Source of the DNA: Falsibacillus pallidus
Lineage (GTDB): Bacteria > Bacillota > Bacilli > Bacillales > DSM-25281
Direction: 5' to 3'
DNA: 64,000 nucleotides
Assembly: GCF_003350505.1 (NCBI RefSeq)
Contig: NZ_QQAY01000001.1
Coordinates: 608,426 to 672,425 of the forward strand
Shown here: positions 8,747-17,780 of the stretch, in pieces
Layout of the letters: every line of letters begins with the position of its first letter
How positions within the stretch are numbered: position 1 is the stretch's first letter
Notes under the pieces: generated by a model
What the model saw: only the letters and a program-made list of their open reading frames with translations
Databases searched by the model: none
Told to the model about the DNA's origin: nothing
Made by a program: the position numbers and the translations under genes

Positions 8747-9979
8747 TTAAACCATCTCCAGTATCATTTTGGATGGATTCTCCAATAGTTCGATCACACG
8801 ATTCGTAAACCTGACCGCATGGGCACCATCAGCTACCCGGTGGTCAAAGGACATGGTCATATTCATCATCGATCGGATGACAATCTCATCCTTGACGACG
8901 ACCGGACGTTTTTTCGTCTTATGGAAAGCCATGAGCCCTACCTCCGGATGATTGATGATCGGAGTGGCGCCGGTGCTTCCGAGTGGACCGACATTGCTGA
9001 TGGTGAAAGTACCGCCAGTCATTTCTTTAGCGGACAGCTCGTTCCGCTGGGCTTTTTCGATCAATTGCTTCATCTCTTCGTGTATGGCTTTAATGCTTTT
9101 TTGCTCGACATGATGGATAACAGGGACAATCAGGCCATCTTCTGTATCCACTGCAACGCCGATATTTATATTCCTTTTCAGATGAATCTGTTCATTTTCT
9201 TCATCCAGGACCGCATTGAATATCGGGAAATCCTTCAATGCCAAACCGATGGCTTTGATAAATAATGCGGCAATGGAAATTCGTTGATTCGATTCTTTCC
9301 ACTCTCCCACCATTGCAAGGAGCGTCGTCATATCCACCTCATCAAAGTGGCTTACATGAGGGATCGTGAACAGCGATTTCGTCATTTTTTTGGCGATCTG
9401 CTTTCTTCTTCCTTTGAATGGAATGGATTCAGGCGCCAAATCCACTGGTGCGGATTGGCTGGCTTTCGATTCCGGTTTTACAGGGTCTTTGGCTTCAACT
9501 TGAGTCGACTGGGAGCCATTTTTCATAAAGCGGTGAACATCTTCATCTGTCACCCTCCCGGCAGGACCTGTTCCTTTGACTTCTTCAATATTAACCCCTA
9601 GCTCTCGTGCAATCTTTCTTGTATAAGGAGCTGCAAGAACTCTCTTTTTAGAAAGGAGGGCAGCAGGGGCTGTTTCTTTTATTTCATTATGAACAGGCTT
9701 TTCCGGGAGCTTTTGTTCTGCTTGTGGAGAGAAATGCTTCACGCCTTCTGATTCAATGATCAGCAGGGTGGTTCCTACTTCTACAGTGTTTCCTGTCCCA
9801 ATCAGAATTTCTTTAACAATTCCTGCAGCAGGGGATGGGAGTTCTGCTGTCATTTTGTCTGTCTGGACTTCGACCAGTGGCTGATCGCTTTTCACTTGAT
9901 CTCCGACTTTCACAAAATAATGCAGGACTTCCCCCTCTGTCATGCCTTCACCAATATCATGAAGCTTTAATTCGACCAT
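8747..9979 (-). CDS. Dihydrolipoamide acyltransferase (E2 of 2-oxoacid dehydrogenase complex)
   Basis: A 410-residue core enzyme. Residues 1-75 are one lipoyl domain with the modified Lys in VQTDKMTAELPSPAAG (about residue 43). A linker rich in Glu, Lys and Pro leads to the peripheral-subunit-binding domain (APYTRKIARELGVNIEEVKGTG, about 117-138). The C-terminal catalytic domain ends with MSFDHRVADGAHAVRF, containing the catalytic His and Asp. It resembles branched-chain and pyruvate E2s. Acyl specificity cannot be read directly; the context suggests phenylacetyl transfer. A 19-bp gap follows E1beta. Confidence 0.9.
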   Translation of the reverse strand: MVELKLHDIGEGMTEGEVLHYFVKVGDQVKSDQPLVEVQTDKMTAELPSPAAGIVKEILIGTGNTVEVGTTLLIIESEGVKHFSPQAEQKLPEKPVHNEIKETAPAALLSKKRVLAAPYTRKIARELGVNIEEVKGTGPAGRVTDEDVHRFMKNGSQSTQVEAKDPVKPESKASQSAPVDLAPESIPFKGRRKQIAKKMTKSLFTIPHVSHFDEVDMTTLLAMVGEWKESNQRISIAALFIKAIGLALKDFPIFNAVLDEENEQIHLKRNINIGVAVDTEDGLIVPVIHHVEQKSIKAIHEEMKQLIEKAQRNELSAKEMTGGTFTISNVGPLGSTGATPIINHPEVGLMAFHKTKKRPVVVKDEIVIRSMMNMTMSFDHRVADGAHAVRFTNRVIELLENPSKMILEMV

Positions 9980-9998
9980 GTTCTACACCTCGCTTCTT

Positions 9999-10997
9999 TT
10001 AAAAATGAATGACTTTGTCGATTGCTTTCACCAGTCGCTGCACTGTCGGCACATAATGATCCTCCAGGGCAGAAAACGGAACGGGAACGTCATAGCCCGT
10101 CACTCTTTCAATCGGAGCCTTGAGATACAGGAATGAGGTGTCGTTGATCAATCCGATCAGGTCGCTTCCGACTCCTCCAGTAGCATGGGCTTCATGGATG
10201 ATGACGGCTCTTCCTGTTTTTTGGATAGAGGCACTGATGGTTTCTTTGTCCAGCGGGTAAAGGGTCCTTAAATCAACCACTTCACAGCTGATATTCTTCT
10301 TTTTAAATTCTGCTGCTGCTTTTTCGGCAATCACGACCATAGCACCCCAGGCAAAAATCGTGACATCCTCTCCTTCTGTCAGGACGTTTGCCTTTCCGAT
10401 TTCCACGGTATATTTCCCTGTAGGGACCTCTGCTTTCGTGGAGCGGTAGCACCGCATGGATTCCATGAATAATACGGGATCCGGGTCCTCGATGCTGGCA
10501 ATCAACAGTCCTTTTGCATCATATGGATTGGATGGGCAGACGACCTTGATGCCCGGCATATGTGTGAATAGCGCTTCAACACTGTCAGAGTGGATTTCCG
10601 GTGCACGGATCCCTGCTCCATAAGGGGCGCGGATGACCATCGGAACTGAATATTTTCCAAGCGTCCTCATTCGGATCCGTGTCGCATGGGTCATGATCTG
10701 CTCAAAGGCAGGGTAGATGAATCCAAGGAATTGCATCTCCACAACCGGCAAAAAGCCGTTCAGTGCAAGCCCGATCCCCGTGCCTACGATGCCCGCCTCG
10801 CTCAATGGAGTATCAATCACCCGGTCCTCTCCAAATTCTTCCATCAATCCTTCTGTAGCCCGGAAAACCCCGCCATTCTTGCCGACATCTTCTCCCATCA
10901 CAATGACTTCTTTTCGTTCCTTCATCATGGTCCGCAAACCATCTGTCACTGCCTGGACTAGCGACAGTTTTTGGACGTTCGTCATGGTTGTACTCAT
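9999..10997 (-). CDS. 2-oxoacid dehydrogenase E1 component, beta subunit
   Basis: A 332-residue transketolase-like subunit. VMGEDVGKNGGVFRATEGL (near residue 32) and PLSEAGIVGTGIGLAL (near 62) are typical of E1-beta, as is the C-terminal domain with EAHATGGVG. The frame extends 19 codons upstream, but ATG 10997 is chosen because it overlaps the E1alpha stop in an ATGA arrangement (10994-10997), indicating translational coupling. Alpha and beta form the TPP-dependent decarboxylase that hands the acyl group to E2 lipoate. Confidence 0.9.
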   Translation of the reverse strand: MSTTMTNVQKLSLVQAVTDGLRTMMKERKEVIVMGEDVGKNGGVFRATEGLMEEFGEDRVIDTPLSEAGIVGTGIGLALNGFLPVVEMQFLGFIYPAFEQIMTHATRIRMRTLGKYSVPMVIRAPYGAGIRAPEIHSDSVEALFTHMPGIKVVCPSNPYDAKGLLIASIEDPDPVLFMESMRCYRSTKAEVPTGKYTVEIGKANVLTEGEDVTIFAWGAMVVIAEKAAAEFKKKNISCEVVDLRTLYPLDKETISASIQKTGRAVIIHEAHATGGVGSDLIGLINDTSFLYLKAPIERVTGYDVPVPFSALEDHYVPTVQRLVKAIDKVIHF

Positions 10998-12061
10998 CCT
11001 TGATTCCCCCTTAACAGCTGAAGGTACTCTTCTTTTTGCTGCTGAATGGTCCATGTTGGCTTTTCAAAGACATAATCAAAAATATCTTCCACGTTCGGCT
11101 CAGGGAAGGATTCCATTTCAGCGACAGCCGATTCAATGGTTTCTGTACATTTCTTTCTGACTTCCTCTGCCCAATCCTGATCCCAATACCCCTCATTTTT
11201 CATAAAGCGCTCGAGTCTTAAAAGCGGATCGATTTGCGGACGCTTCTGGACGCTTGCTTCCTGGTCGCGGTATTTTGTCGGATCATCTGCTGTCGTATGG
11301 GCACCATACCGCCAAGTGACTGCCTCGATCAATGTCGGGCCTTCTCCTCTCCTTGCCCGTTCGAGAGCTTTTTTCGTTTCAAAATGAACGGCGAAGATAT
11401 CATTTCCATCCACACGGACTCCCGGAATCCCATAGGCAACCGATTTTTGGGCGATCGTTTCGGAATTCATCTGTCTGCTGATATGGACTGAAATCGCATA
11501 TTGGTTGTTTTGATTGAAGAAAACAACCGGTGCTTTAAAGACGCTGGCAAAGTTCATGCCTTCATGGAAATCGCCTTCAGACGTAGCTCCGTCTCCGAAA
11601 TAAACGATCGCTGCATTATCCGTCCCTTTCCATTTCTCTGCCAATGCTGCACCTGTCGCATGGGGAAGCTGTGTAGCGATGGGGACTGCAGGCGGAAAAA
11701 TATGCTTTCCTTCCGGTGCGACGCATCCTTCCACCCTCCCATTCCAATAAAGGAAGACACGAGGAAGTGAATGTCCGAATGTGATGGTTGCTGCGTGGTC
11801 GCGGTAAGTCGGGAACAGCCAATCTTCTCCTTTTAATGCAGAGGCGCTTCCTACCTGTGCTGCCTCCTGTCCCTCAAACGGTGCATAAGTTCCAAGTCTC
11901 CCTTGTCTCTGAAGGCTGATGGCTTTCCTGTCGAATGTTCTGACAAGCGTCATCTTCTCAAACATGGCTTTGGCCAAATCCTCCGTAATAGCCTCTGCTC
12001 CTTCGATATCCTGCTTATTTCCTTGTTCATCCATATAGCGGATCATTTTAAACGGCTCCAT
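10994..12061 (-). CDS. 2-oxoacid dehydrogenase E1 component, alpha subunit
   Basis: A 355-residue TPP-binding subunit. The TPP/Mg motif is GDGATSEGDFHEGMNFASVF followed by NQNNQYAIS (about residues 157-190). The phosphorylation-loop-like region reads YRYGAHTTADDPTKYR around 270 (WRYGAHTTADDPTKYR in the protein). The class is shared by pyruvate, branched-chain and other aliphatic or aromatic 2-oxoacid enzymes. It begins 29 bp after phenylalanine dehydrogenase, whose product is phenylpyruvate. That adjacency is the basis for proposing phenylpyruvate as a natural substrate. Confidence 0.88.
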   Translation of the reverse strand: MEPFKMIRYMDEQGNKQDIEGAEAITEDLAKAMFEKMTLVRTFDRKAISLQRQGRLGTYAPFEGQEAAQVGSASALKGEDWLFPTYRDHAATITFGHSLPRVFLYWNGRVEGCVAPEGKHIFPPAVPIATQLPHATGAALAEKWKGTDNAAIVYFGDGATSEGDFHEGMNFASVFKAPVVFFNQNNQYAISVHISRQMNSETIAQKSVAYGIPGVRVDGNDIFAVHFETKKALERARRGEGPTLIEAVTWRYGAHTTADDPTKYRDQEASVQKRPQIDPLLRLERFMKNEGYWDQDWAEEVRKKCTETIESAVAEMESFPEPNVEDIFDYVFEKPTWTIQQQKEEYLQLLRGNQG

Positions 12062-12090
12062 CTTTCAACATCCTTTCCACGAGAGATTTT

Positions 12091-13200
12091 TTAGTTTCGG
12101 ATACTCCATTTCGGGCGTTTATGATGTGAAAAGAAACTGCTTCTTTTTCTTCTGGAATCAATTCGTTTTTCGCAAAAGGCATTGGCTGCCTGGGAAGTAG
12201 GGACATGTTCATTTTCTGAATGCAAATAAACGGCAAGCAGCGAATCATAAATGGCCTTCGTCTTATTCAGGACCCTGCTTTTATTCGGCCCGTATAATTC
12301 ATCCGCCACTTGGATCAGTCCTCCTGCATTGACGATATAGTCAGGTGCATAAAGGATGCCTTTTTTCATGAGCATTTCCCCATGTCTGTCTTCGAGCAGC
12401 TGATTATTGGCGGACCCTGCCACCGCTTTTACGCGAAGCATATCGATCGTTTCGTCATGAAGGATGCCGCCAAGTGCGCATGGCACAAACACATCTGCAT
12501 CCACCCCATAAATATCTGTCCCGGAAACGGCCCGGATGGAATCATTGCCGACTTCCTTCCCTTTTTCGAGCAGCGCTTCTATGGCTTTTGGATTAATATC
12601 CGTTACGTAAAGCGATGCTCCTTCAGACAACAATTTTTCAGCGACCTTGAAGCCGACTTTGCCAAGCCCCTGAATGGCATACGTATGGCTGCCGAGATCA
12701 GGTGAGCCGTAAACCGTCTGATTGGTGGCCTGTATTCCGTAGACGACTCCGAGTGCAGTCGGCACTGAGGAATCGCCGCTGCCTCCGTATTCCTCCGGCA
12801 CGCCCACGATGCAGTTTGTTTCTTTCAAAGCATGAACGAAATCATCCGGCGTTGTGCCCATGTCGGTGCCCGTATAGAACCGTCCATTCAATGATTCTAC
12901 AAATTGACCGAAAGCACGGAACAATTCAGGCGTCTTATCTTTTGACGGGTCTCCGATGATGACGGATTTTCCTCCTCCGAAGTCCACATCGGCAGCCGCA
13001 CATTTATAAGTCATTCCTTTTGAAAGCCTCAAAACATCTTCCAAGGCATCATCAAATTTGGCATACGGGCGCATCCGACAGCCCCCGAGCGCCGGTCCAA
13101 GCGTTGTATTATGTATGGCGATAATCGCTTTCAGCCCCGTTTCCGGGTCATTGCAGAAGACAACCTGCTCATGTTCACGAATATCCTGAAATAAATCCAT
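12091..13200 (-). CDS. Phenylalanine dehydrogenase (Glu/Leu/Phe/Val dehydrogenase family)
   Basis: A 369-residue NAD+-dependent amino-acid dehydrogenase. The catalytic Lys region is [20 protein letters not shown] (about residues 59-78), the dinucleotide fold is [17 protein letters not shown] (about 174-190), and [14 protein letters not shown] is near 297. The C-terminus [17 protein letters not shown] closely resembles the end of Bacillus badius phenylalanine dehydrogenase as I remember it, which favours Phe over Leu as substrate. The reaction is L-Phe + NAD+ to phenylpyruvate + NH4+. It is the first gene of the E1-E2-E3 operon, preceded by a strong cre site. Confidence 0.85.
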   Translation of the reverse strand: MDLFQDIREHEQVVFCNDPETGLKAIIAIHNTTLGPALGGCRMRPYAKFDDALEDVLRLSKGMTYKCAAADVDFGGGKSVIIGDPSKDKTPELFRAFGQFVESLNGRFYTGTDMGTTPDDFVHALKETNCIVGVPEEYGGSGDSSVPTALGVVYGIQATNQTVYGSPDLGSHTYAIQGLGKVGFKVAEKLLSEGASLYVTDINPKAIEALLEKGKEVGNDSIRAVSGTDIYGVDADVFVPCALGGILHDETIDMLRVKAVAGSANNQLLEDRHGEMLMKKGILYAPDYIVNAGGLIQVADELYGPNKSRVLNKTKAIYDSLLAVYLHSENEHVPTSQAANAFCEKRIDSRRKRSSFFSHHKRPKWSIRN

Positions 13201-13227
13201 CTGAAATCTCCTCCTTATGTGCGATAT

Positions 13228-13241
13228 CGTAAACGCTTACA
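13228..13241 (-). promoter_or_regulatory. cre site (CcpA) upstream of phenylalanine dehydrogenase
   Basis: On the minus strand TGTAAGCGTTTACG matches the Bacillus cre consensus TGWAARCGYTWNCW at 13 of 14 positions, the last base being the exception. It lies 28 bp before the ATG, between the upstream terminator and the ribosome site. Repression by CcpA during growth on preferred sugars is the expected effect. Confidence 0.7.
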
Positions 13242-13251
13242 TTTTTTAAAT

Positions 13252-13292
13252 TGGAAAGAGCAGGCGCTTTATATATAGCGCCGCTGCTCTAT
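13252..13292 (-). terminator. Terminator after ABC-importer/thioesterase operon
   Basis: On the minus strand AGAGCA-GC-GGCGCT pairs with AGCGCC-TGCTCT, followed by TTT. It separates the importer operon from the dehydrogenase operon, although read-through is possible. Confidence 0.65.
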
Positions 13293-13690
13293 TAAACCAT
13301 CAAACTGCTTTCTATCTTTTTCTTGATTTCTTCTTTTGGAAGGATCGCCTGAACGACCTCTCCGACTCCAATAAGGCCAGCTTCATTTGAAGCTTCCACT
13401 TTTGTTAGTACTGTATTTTTCTTCAATTGTATTAAAGTTGCTTTTACCTGCACTTTTGTCCCCGCACCTGATGGAGCGATGTGCTTGACCTGAACCGTCC
13501 CGCCGATTCCCTCTTCATGTTCTTCCAGATAAGGAAGGATGATCTTTCGGGAAGCCCACTCCATATGGTAGACCATCGAAACGGTTGAATAGGCAGGGTG
13601 CACGACATTCCCTTCGAATTGCGCAAACATGTCAGGCGTGACCTCAAAGGTCACGACAGCTGTCTGCCCCACTTCCATTCCTGGTTTCAT
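13292..13690 (-). CDS. Hotdog-fold thioesterase (FlK-like)
   Basis: A 132-residue single hotdog domain. The segment VVHPAYSTVSMVYHMEWASRKII and the following GTVQVKHIAPSGAGTKVQVKATL correspond to the Thr, Glu and His positions of fluoroacetyl-CoA-thioesterase-like proteins. It probably hydrolyses an acyl-CoA, perhaps relieving CoA sequestration by phenylacetyl- or ring-1,2-epoxyphenylacetyl-CoA. It is the last gene of the importer operon, 14 bp after the ABC ATPase. The exact substrate is not inferable. Confidence 0.7.
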   Translation of the reverse strand: MKPGMEVGQTAVVTFEVTPDMFAQFEGNVVHPAYSTVSMVYHMEWASRKIILPYLEEHEEGIGGTVQVKHIAPSGAGTKVQVKATLIQLKKNTVLTKVEASNEAGLIGVGEVVQAILPKEEIKKKIESSLMV

Positions 13691-13704
13691 CCGCGTTCCC
13701 CTTT

Positions 13705-14502
13705 CTACATGCTGAGGAGAGCTCTGTCATTCGCCATTTGCTCTCCCTTGATGCGCTGGAACTCTTTCAGCAGCTGTTCAATGGTCAGCTGGCTCTTTTC
13801 ATTTTCAGACGCTTCTAAAATGATTTCGCCTTTATCCATCATGATCAGACGATTTCCTAAATCCAGCGCCTGCTTCATATTGTGTGTGACCATGAGTGTC
13901 GTGAGTCCATGCTTTTGCACGATTTCTTTTGTAAGCTCTGTGATCAGCTGCGCCCTGGATGGATCTAGAGCAGCCGTATGTTCATCTAAAAGAAGGATGG
14001 AAGGCTCAGTGAATGTCGCCATCAAGAGTGACAACGCTTGGCGTTCCCCGCCGGAAAGGAGGCCGACCTTCGCATTCATCCTACCTTCCAGCCCTAAATG
14101 GAGGGAGGCTAAGGAGTCCCGAAAAAACTCTTTTCTATCCTTATCGACGCCTTTTCTTAACCCCCTGGATTTATTCCGCGAGTACGCCATCGCCAGGTTT
14201 TCTTCTATCGTCATGGTTGGAGCGGTCCCTGCCATGGGGTCTTGGAAAACACGGCCTATGAACCTGGAACGTTTATACTCTGGCAGATTCGTCACGTTCT
14301 GCCCGTTTATTTCCACTGAGCCGACATCAGGGGAAAGGACGCCGGAAATCACGTTCATCAAAGTTGATTTTCCAGCTCCATTGCTTCCGATGACGGTCAC
14401 GAAATCCCCTTTGTTTAGATGAAGGCTGATATTTTGGAGGGCAATTTTTTCATCCGGTGTGGTTTCATTGAAAATTTTCCCGATGGAATGCATTTGCAGC
14501 AT
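13705..14502 (-). CDS. ABC transporter ATP-binding protein (TrpZ-like)
   Basis: A 265-residue ATPase with Walker A GSNGAGKST (about residues 39-47), Q-loop GRVFQDPMAG, signature LLSGGERQALSLL (about 148) and Walker B ILLLDEHTAALDP (about 172), then the switch His in VTHNMKQAL. It energises import through the adjacent permease. The ATG directly follows the permease stop codon (TAGATG), so the two are translationally coupled. Confidence 0.88.
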   Translation of the reverse strand: MLQMHSIGKIFNETTPDEKIALQNISLHLNKGDFVTVIGSNGAGKSTLMNVISGVLSPDVGSVEINGQNVTNLPEYKRSRFIGRVFQDPMAGTAPTMTIEENLAMAYSRNKSRGLRKGVDKDRKEFFRDSLASLHLGLEGRMNAKVGLLSGGERQALSLLMATFTEPSILLLDEHTAALDPSRAQLITELTKEIVQKHGLTTLMVTHNMKQALDLGNRLIMMDKGEIILEASENEKSQLTIEQLLKEFQRIKGEQMANDRALLSM

Positions 14503-15534
14503 CTACTGCACCTCCCGCTCTGCGGAAACATTCAAGGCAGAAACACGTTCAGCATGCCTTTTGGCTTTCCGCTTCTTCTCTTTTTGCTTTTCAATCAGCT
14601 TCGGCATGATCAAAGCAAGGATCACGATGAATGCTGTGATCAGCTTCATATCCCCAGTATCGAGGAATTGGACCCTTAGAGCCAAACTGACGACAATCCG
14701 ATAGATGATTGCCCCGCCAATGACTGCAAATGTGGTTCTGAAAATGGATTTGGTTCCGAATATCGCTTCACCGATAATGACAGATGCCAATCCGATGATA
14801 ATCATCCCGATCCCCATTCCAATATCGGCAAACTTGGCATATTGGGCAACCAATGCCCCTGATAGGGCAACAAGTCCATTGGAAATGCCCAGACCGAGAA
14901 TGATCAGCGTATCTGTATTGGCTGAAAAGCTGCGGATCATTTTTTGGTTGTCTCCCGTTGCTCTTAAAGCAAGTCCCACTTCCGTCTTTAAGAACCAGTC
15001 TGCCGCGAACTTGATCAATAGGACTACGACGAGCATAAAGAAAACGATTCCCCATGTGGATGGCAATGTATCGGCATGCATACGTGAGAAGAAGCCATTC
15101 AACCCTTCATCGATGCCTGTCTTTTCCCATAAAGCCCCAAACTTTGTAAACAGTGTCTCGCTATTTAAAAGAGGGATATTGGGGCGGCCGACTGACGTAT
15201 CAGACGTCAGCCCCATGATCCTTAAATTAATGGAATACAATGCAATCATCATCAAAATCCCGGAAAGGAGTGCATTAATCTTCCCTTTTGTATGCAGCAG
15301 CCCTGTGGCACAACCTGCTATGAATCCGGCAGCAATGGCCAGGATAGTCGAAAGCCAAGGGGAATAGCCCATCGTAATCATGGTTGCAGCGACTGCAGCC
15401 CCCGTTACAAAGCTTCCATCAACGGTTAAGTCAGGGAAGTCAAGCACCCTGAATGATAGATAGACTCCCAGCGCCATGATGGCATAGATGATTCCAAGCT
15501 CTACGGAGCCGAATATCGCGACAAACGAGAACAT
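14503..15534 (-). CDS. ABC transporter permease (TrpY-like, BPD_transp_2)
   Basis: A 343-residue membrane protein with about eight to nine hydrophobic helices and the family motif ALRATGDNQKMIRSF near residue 202. A long basic tail (KQKEKKRKAKRHAERV) ends the protein in the cytosol. It forms the channel of a tryptophan/tyrosine-type importer with the lipoprotein at 15550. In this locus phenylalanine or related aromatic acids are the likely cargo. Confidence 0.85.
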   Translation of the reverse strand: MFSFVAIFGSVELGIIYAIMALGVYLSFRVLDFPDLTVDGSFVTGAAVAATMITMGYSPWLSTILAIAAGFIAGCATGLLHTKGKINALLSGILMMIALYSINLRIMGLTSDTSVGRPNIPLLNSETLFTKFGALWEKTGIDEGLNGFFSRMHADTLPSTWGIVFFMLVVVLLIKFAADWFLKTEVGLALRATGDNQKMIRSFSANTDTLIILGLGISNGLVALSGALVAQYAKFADIGMGIGMIIIGLASVIIGEAIFGTKSIFRTTFAVIGGAIIYRIVVSLALRVQFLDTGDMKLITAFIVILALIMPKLIEKQKEKKRKAKRHAERVSALNVSAEREVQ

Positions 15535-15549
15535 TTCGAATCATCTCCT

Positions 15550-16566
15550 TTAGTTTTCTACGTATTCTGCCATGCTGTCCCATTCAGGCTTCAATTCTAT
15601 GCCCATTGCTTTTGCAGCTTTCTTATTAATGACAAGCTTCAGATTCTGTGGAAGCTGTACAGGAAGTTCAGACGGCTTCTTTTCGCCTTTCAGGATTTTC
15701 GCAGCCATTTCTCCTGCTTCATGGCCGATGTCGTAGTACTCAAAGCCGTATGCAGCAAAGGCTCCTCTTTTCACGGAATCGAACTCGGCTGCCAAAAGCG
15801 GAATGTGCTGTTCATTGGCTACACCTACCACAGATTCGAAGGCGGAAACGACCGTGTTATCCGTAACGATATAATACGCATCGATTTTTCCAACAAGGGA
15901 TTCTGCTGCCTGCTTTACGTCAGCAGATGTCGCAACAGATGCTTCAACTGCTTTCATTCCCCCGATTTCATCCATGATCTTCTTGACATTGTCGACCTGG
16001 GCTCTCGAGTTTTGCTCGCCGGCATTATAGATGAGTCCGACGTTTTTGACGTTCAATTGTTCTTTCATGAATTTAAGTGTGTTAGGAATGGCGTCTGGAT
16101 GGGAGTCGACTGTACCTGTGATATTATTCCCCGGCTGGTCCATGGATTTTACCAATTCAGCACCGACGGGATCTGTCACAGACGTAAAGACGATCGGTAT
16201 TTTTTTTGTGCTGCTCAGGGCAGCCTGTGCACTTGGTGTAGAGTTTGCGAAGATGAGGTCTACATTGAAGCTTACTAAGTTTTTGGCTATCGTGGTGTTG
16301 GCGGAAGCATCTCCTTGAGCGTTTTGAACAGCGTATTTCACATTGTCCTTGAGCCCGCTTTCAGCTATTGCATCTTTAAATCCATCGAAGGCGGCGTCTA
16401 ATGAAGGATGTTCAACAATCTGTGTGACACCGATGGTAAACATCTTTTTCTCCTTCGAGCCACCGGCCGATTTTTCCGGAGCACCGGATTCAGTCGATCC
16501 GCATGCTGACAGGACGATAGATGTGGTGAAGATTAACGCTAAACTTTTTTTCCAAAAATGCTTCAT
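15550..16566 (-). CDS. ABC transporter substrate-binding lipoprotein (TrpX-like, ABC_sub_bind)
   Basis: A 338-residue lipoprotein. The signal peptide ends in the lipobox LSAC (Cys 22), followed by a Gly/Ser/Lys-rich spacer and the PF04392-type domain (FTIGVTQIVEHPSLDAAFDGF; NSTPSAQAAL; PIVFTSVTDPVGAELV). The family includes TrpX proteins that bind aromatic amino acids. It is the first gene of the importer operon. The upstream region carries three helically phased TTAACGT repeats and a promoter; I find no T-box leader, unlike many trpXYZ operons. Confidence 0.85.
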   Translation of the reverse strand: MKHFWKKSLALIFTTSIVLSACGSTESGAPEKSAGGSKEKKMFTIGVTQIVEHPSLDAAFDGFKDAIAESGLKDNVKYAVQNAQGDASANTTIAKNLVSFNVDLIFANSTPSAQAALSSTKKIPIVFTSVTDPVGAELVKSMDQPGNNITGTVDSHPDAIPNTLKFMKEQLNVKNVGLIYNAGEQNSRAQVDNVKKIMDEIGGMKAVEASVATSADVKQAAESLVGKIDAYYIVTDNTVVSAFESVVGVANEQHIPLLAAEFDSVKRGAFAAYGFEYYDIGHEAGEMAAKILKGEKKPSELPVQLPQNLKLVINKKAAKAMGIELKPEWDSMAEYVEN

Positions 16567-16672
16567 TTCTTTTCCCCCTTGATCATCTAAATAAGTTGGC
16601 CAAGCAATACCATTTATATGAAGATTTTCTCTGGTTGAAATCGGTTACATTTTCTTTGTGACAAAAAATTTA

Positions 16673-16701
16673 TTAACGTTAATTTAACGTAATATTAACG
16701 T
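16673..16701 (-). promoter_or_regulatory. Three 11-bp-phased TTAACGT repeats, probable operator
   Basis: TTAACGT occurs at 16673-16679, 16684-16690 and 16695-16701, exactly 11 bp apart. The first copy is part of the perfect palindrome ATTAACGTTAAT. They overlap and follow the promoter -10 of the importer operon, so cooperative repressor binding is plausible. Confidence 0.6.
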
Positions 16702-16721
16702 ATTTTTTCATCTACCGTCAA
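16692..16721 (-). promoter_or_regulatory. Promoter of aromatic amino-acid importer operon
   Basis: On the minus strand TTGACG (16716-16721) and TAATAT (16692-16697) are 18 bp apart. The -10 overlaps the third TTAACGT repeat. Confidence 0.5.
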
Positions 16722-16758
16722 TAAAATTTATAATATTTAAAAAATATAGAATATATTT

Positions 16759-17727
16759 CTATCCCCGGAAAATAGGCGGCAGAGATTTTAACTGGGCATC
16801 GTATTCACTCATCATTTGATCAATGAGCTCCTGGACAGTCGGGATCGTTCGGACAAGTCCTGCGATCTGCCCACTGTTCATGAATCCGTGTTCCTCATCG
16901 CCATCCAAAGCTCCGATGCAATGGAACTTTTCACTTGTGGCTTGATGGAATGCTTCGGGCTCAATCCCGCTTTTCTCTGATTCTCTCAGTCTCTTCGCAT
17001 ATGGACCATCCAGGACACGCCTTGTCCTTCCCACAGATCGTCCAACGATGATGGTGCTGGTATCCACTGCCGACAAAACTCTTTGCTTGTAAACTTCAGA
17101 AAAAGGCGCTTCTGCCGTTGCTATGAATCTAGTACCCATCTGGACTCCCTGCGCCCCAAGGGCAAAAGCGGCAAGCATCCCCCTTCCGTCTCCTATTCCG
17201 CCAGCAGCTGCAACAGGGACATCCACTGCATCTGCAACCTGTGGGATAAGGGTCATTGTAGTCGTTTCAAGCGGTGAATTGATTCCTGCCGCTTCGAATC
17301 CTTCCGCCACAATGATATCCGTTCCTGCCTCGGCCGCTTTCACAGCATGCTTCACGGTTCCCACTACAGATATGACCTTTATTCCCTGCTCATGTAAATA
17401 CGGGATGAAAGGAGCCGGATTTCCTGCAGATAGGGAAATTACCGGAACTTTATAATCAACAGCCAAGCGAATGAGCGCTTTTACATTGCCGCTTACTGTC
17501 AATGGGATATTGAGGGCAAATGGGCGGTTTGTCAGCTGAAGGGTCTTCTGGATGATTCGTTCCACTTCATCGGCACCAAGCGTACCGCAGCCAATTGTCC
17601 CAAGCCCCCCTGCGTTGGATACAGCTGCTGTCAGCTGCGCGTTGCTGATATTCCCCATGCCTCCCTGGATGACAGGGCAGCGGATATTCAATATCTTTGT
17701 CAGTTGATTCAATGTAAACACTCCCAT
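16759..17727 (-). CDS. Nitronate monooxygenase-family FMN protein
   Basis: A 322-residue TIM-barrel flavoprotein. CPVIQGGMGNISNAQLTAAVSNAGGLGTIG at the N-terminus and VPVAAAGGIGDGRGMLAAFALGAQGVQMGTRFIAT in the middle are the FMN/phosphate-binding segments of the NMO/FabK-like family. Nitronate oxidation is the named reaction, but many members act as other flavin oxidoreductases. It sits between paaX and the importer, so a role in aromatic degradation or electron supply is possible but unproven. The downstream 192 bp hold the importer promoter. Confidence 0.8.
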   Translation of the reverse strand: MGVFTLNQLTKILNIRCPVIQGGMGNISNAQLTAAVSNAGGLGTIGCGTLGADEVERIIQKTLQLTNRPFALNIPLTVSGNVKALIRLAVDYKVPVISLSAGNPAPFIPYLHEQGIKVISVVGTVKHAVKAAEAGTDIIVAEGFEAAGINSPLETTTMTLIPQVADAVDVPVAAAGGIGDGRGMLAAFALGAQGVQMGTRFIATAEAPFSEVYKQRVLSAVDTSTIIVGRSVGRTRRVLDGPYAKRLRESEKSGIEPEAFHQATSEKFHCIGALDGDEEHGFMNSGQIAGLVRTIPTVQELIDQMMSEYDAQLKSLPPIFRG

Positions 17728-17780
17728 TCTATGAAGTTACCTGCTTCGGCCGCTCTGGAGTGGCAGCGGCTTCCTCCACC

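Noticed and set aside
9999..13200. Reading the E1/E2/E3 set as the housekeeping pyruvate dehydrogenase complex
   Set aside because: Sequence class alone would allow it, but the operon begins with phenylalanine dehydrogenase and a cre site and is embedded in the paa region. Pyruvate specificity is kept as an alternative, not as the call.
16567..16758. T-box leader upstream of the aromatic amino-acid importer
   Set aside because: I looked for the T-box sequence and a specifier/terminator arrangement and found neither; the region is too short and holds a promoter with TTAACGT repeats instead.
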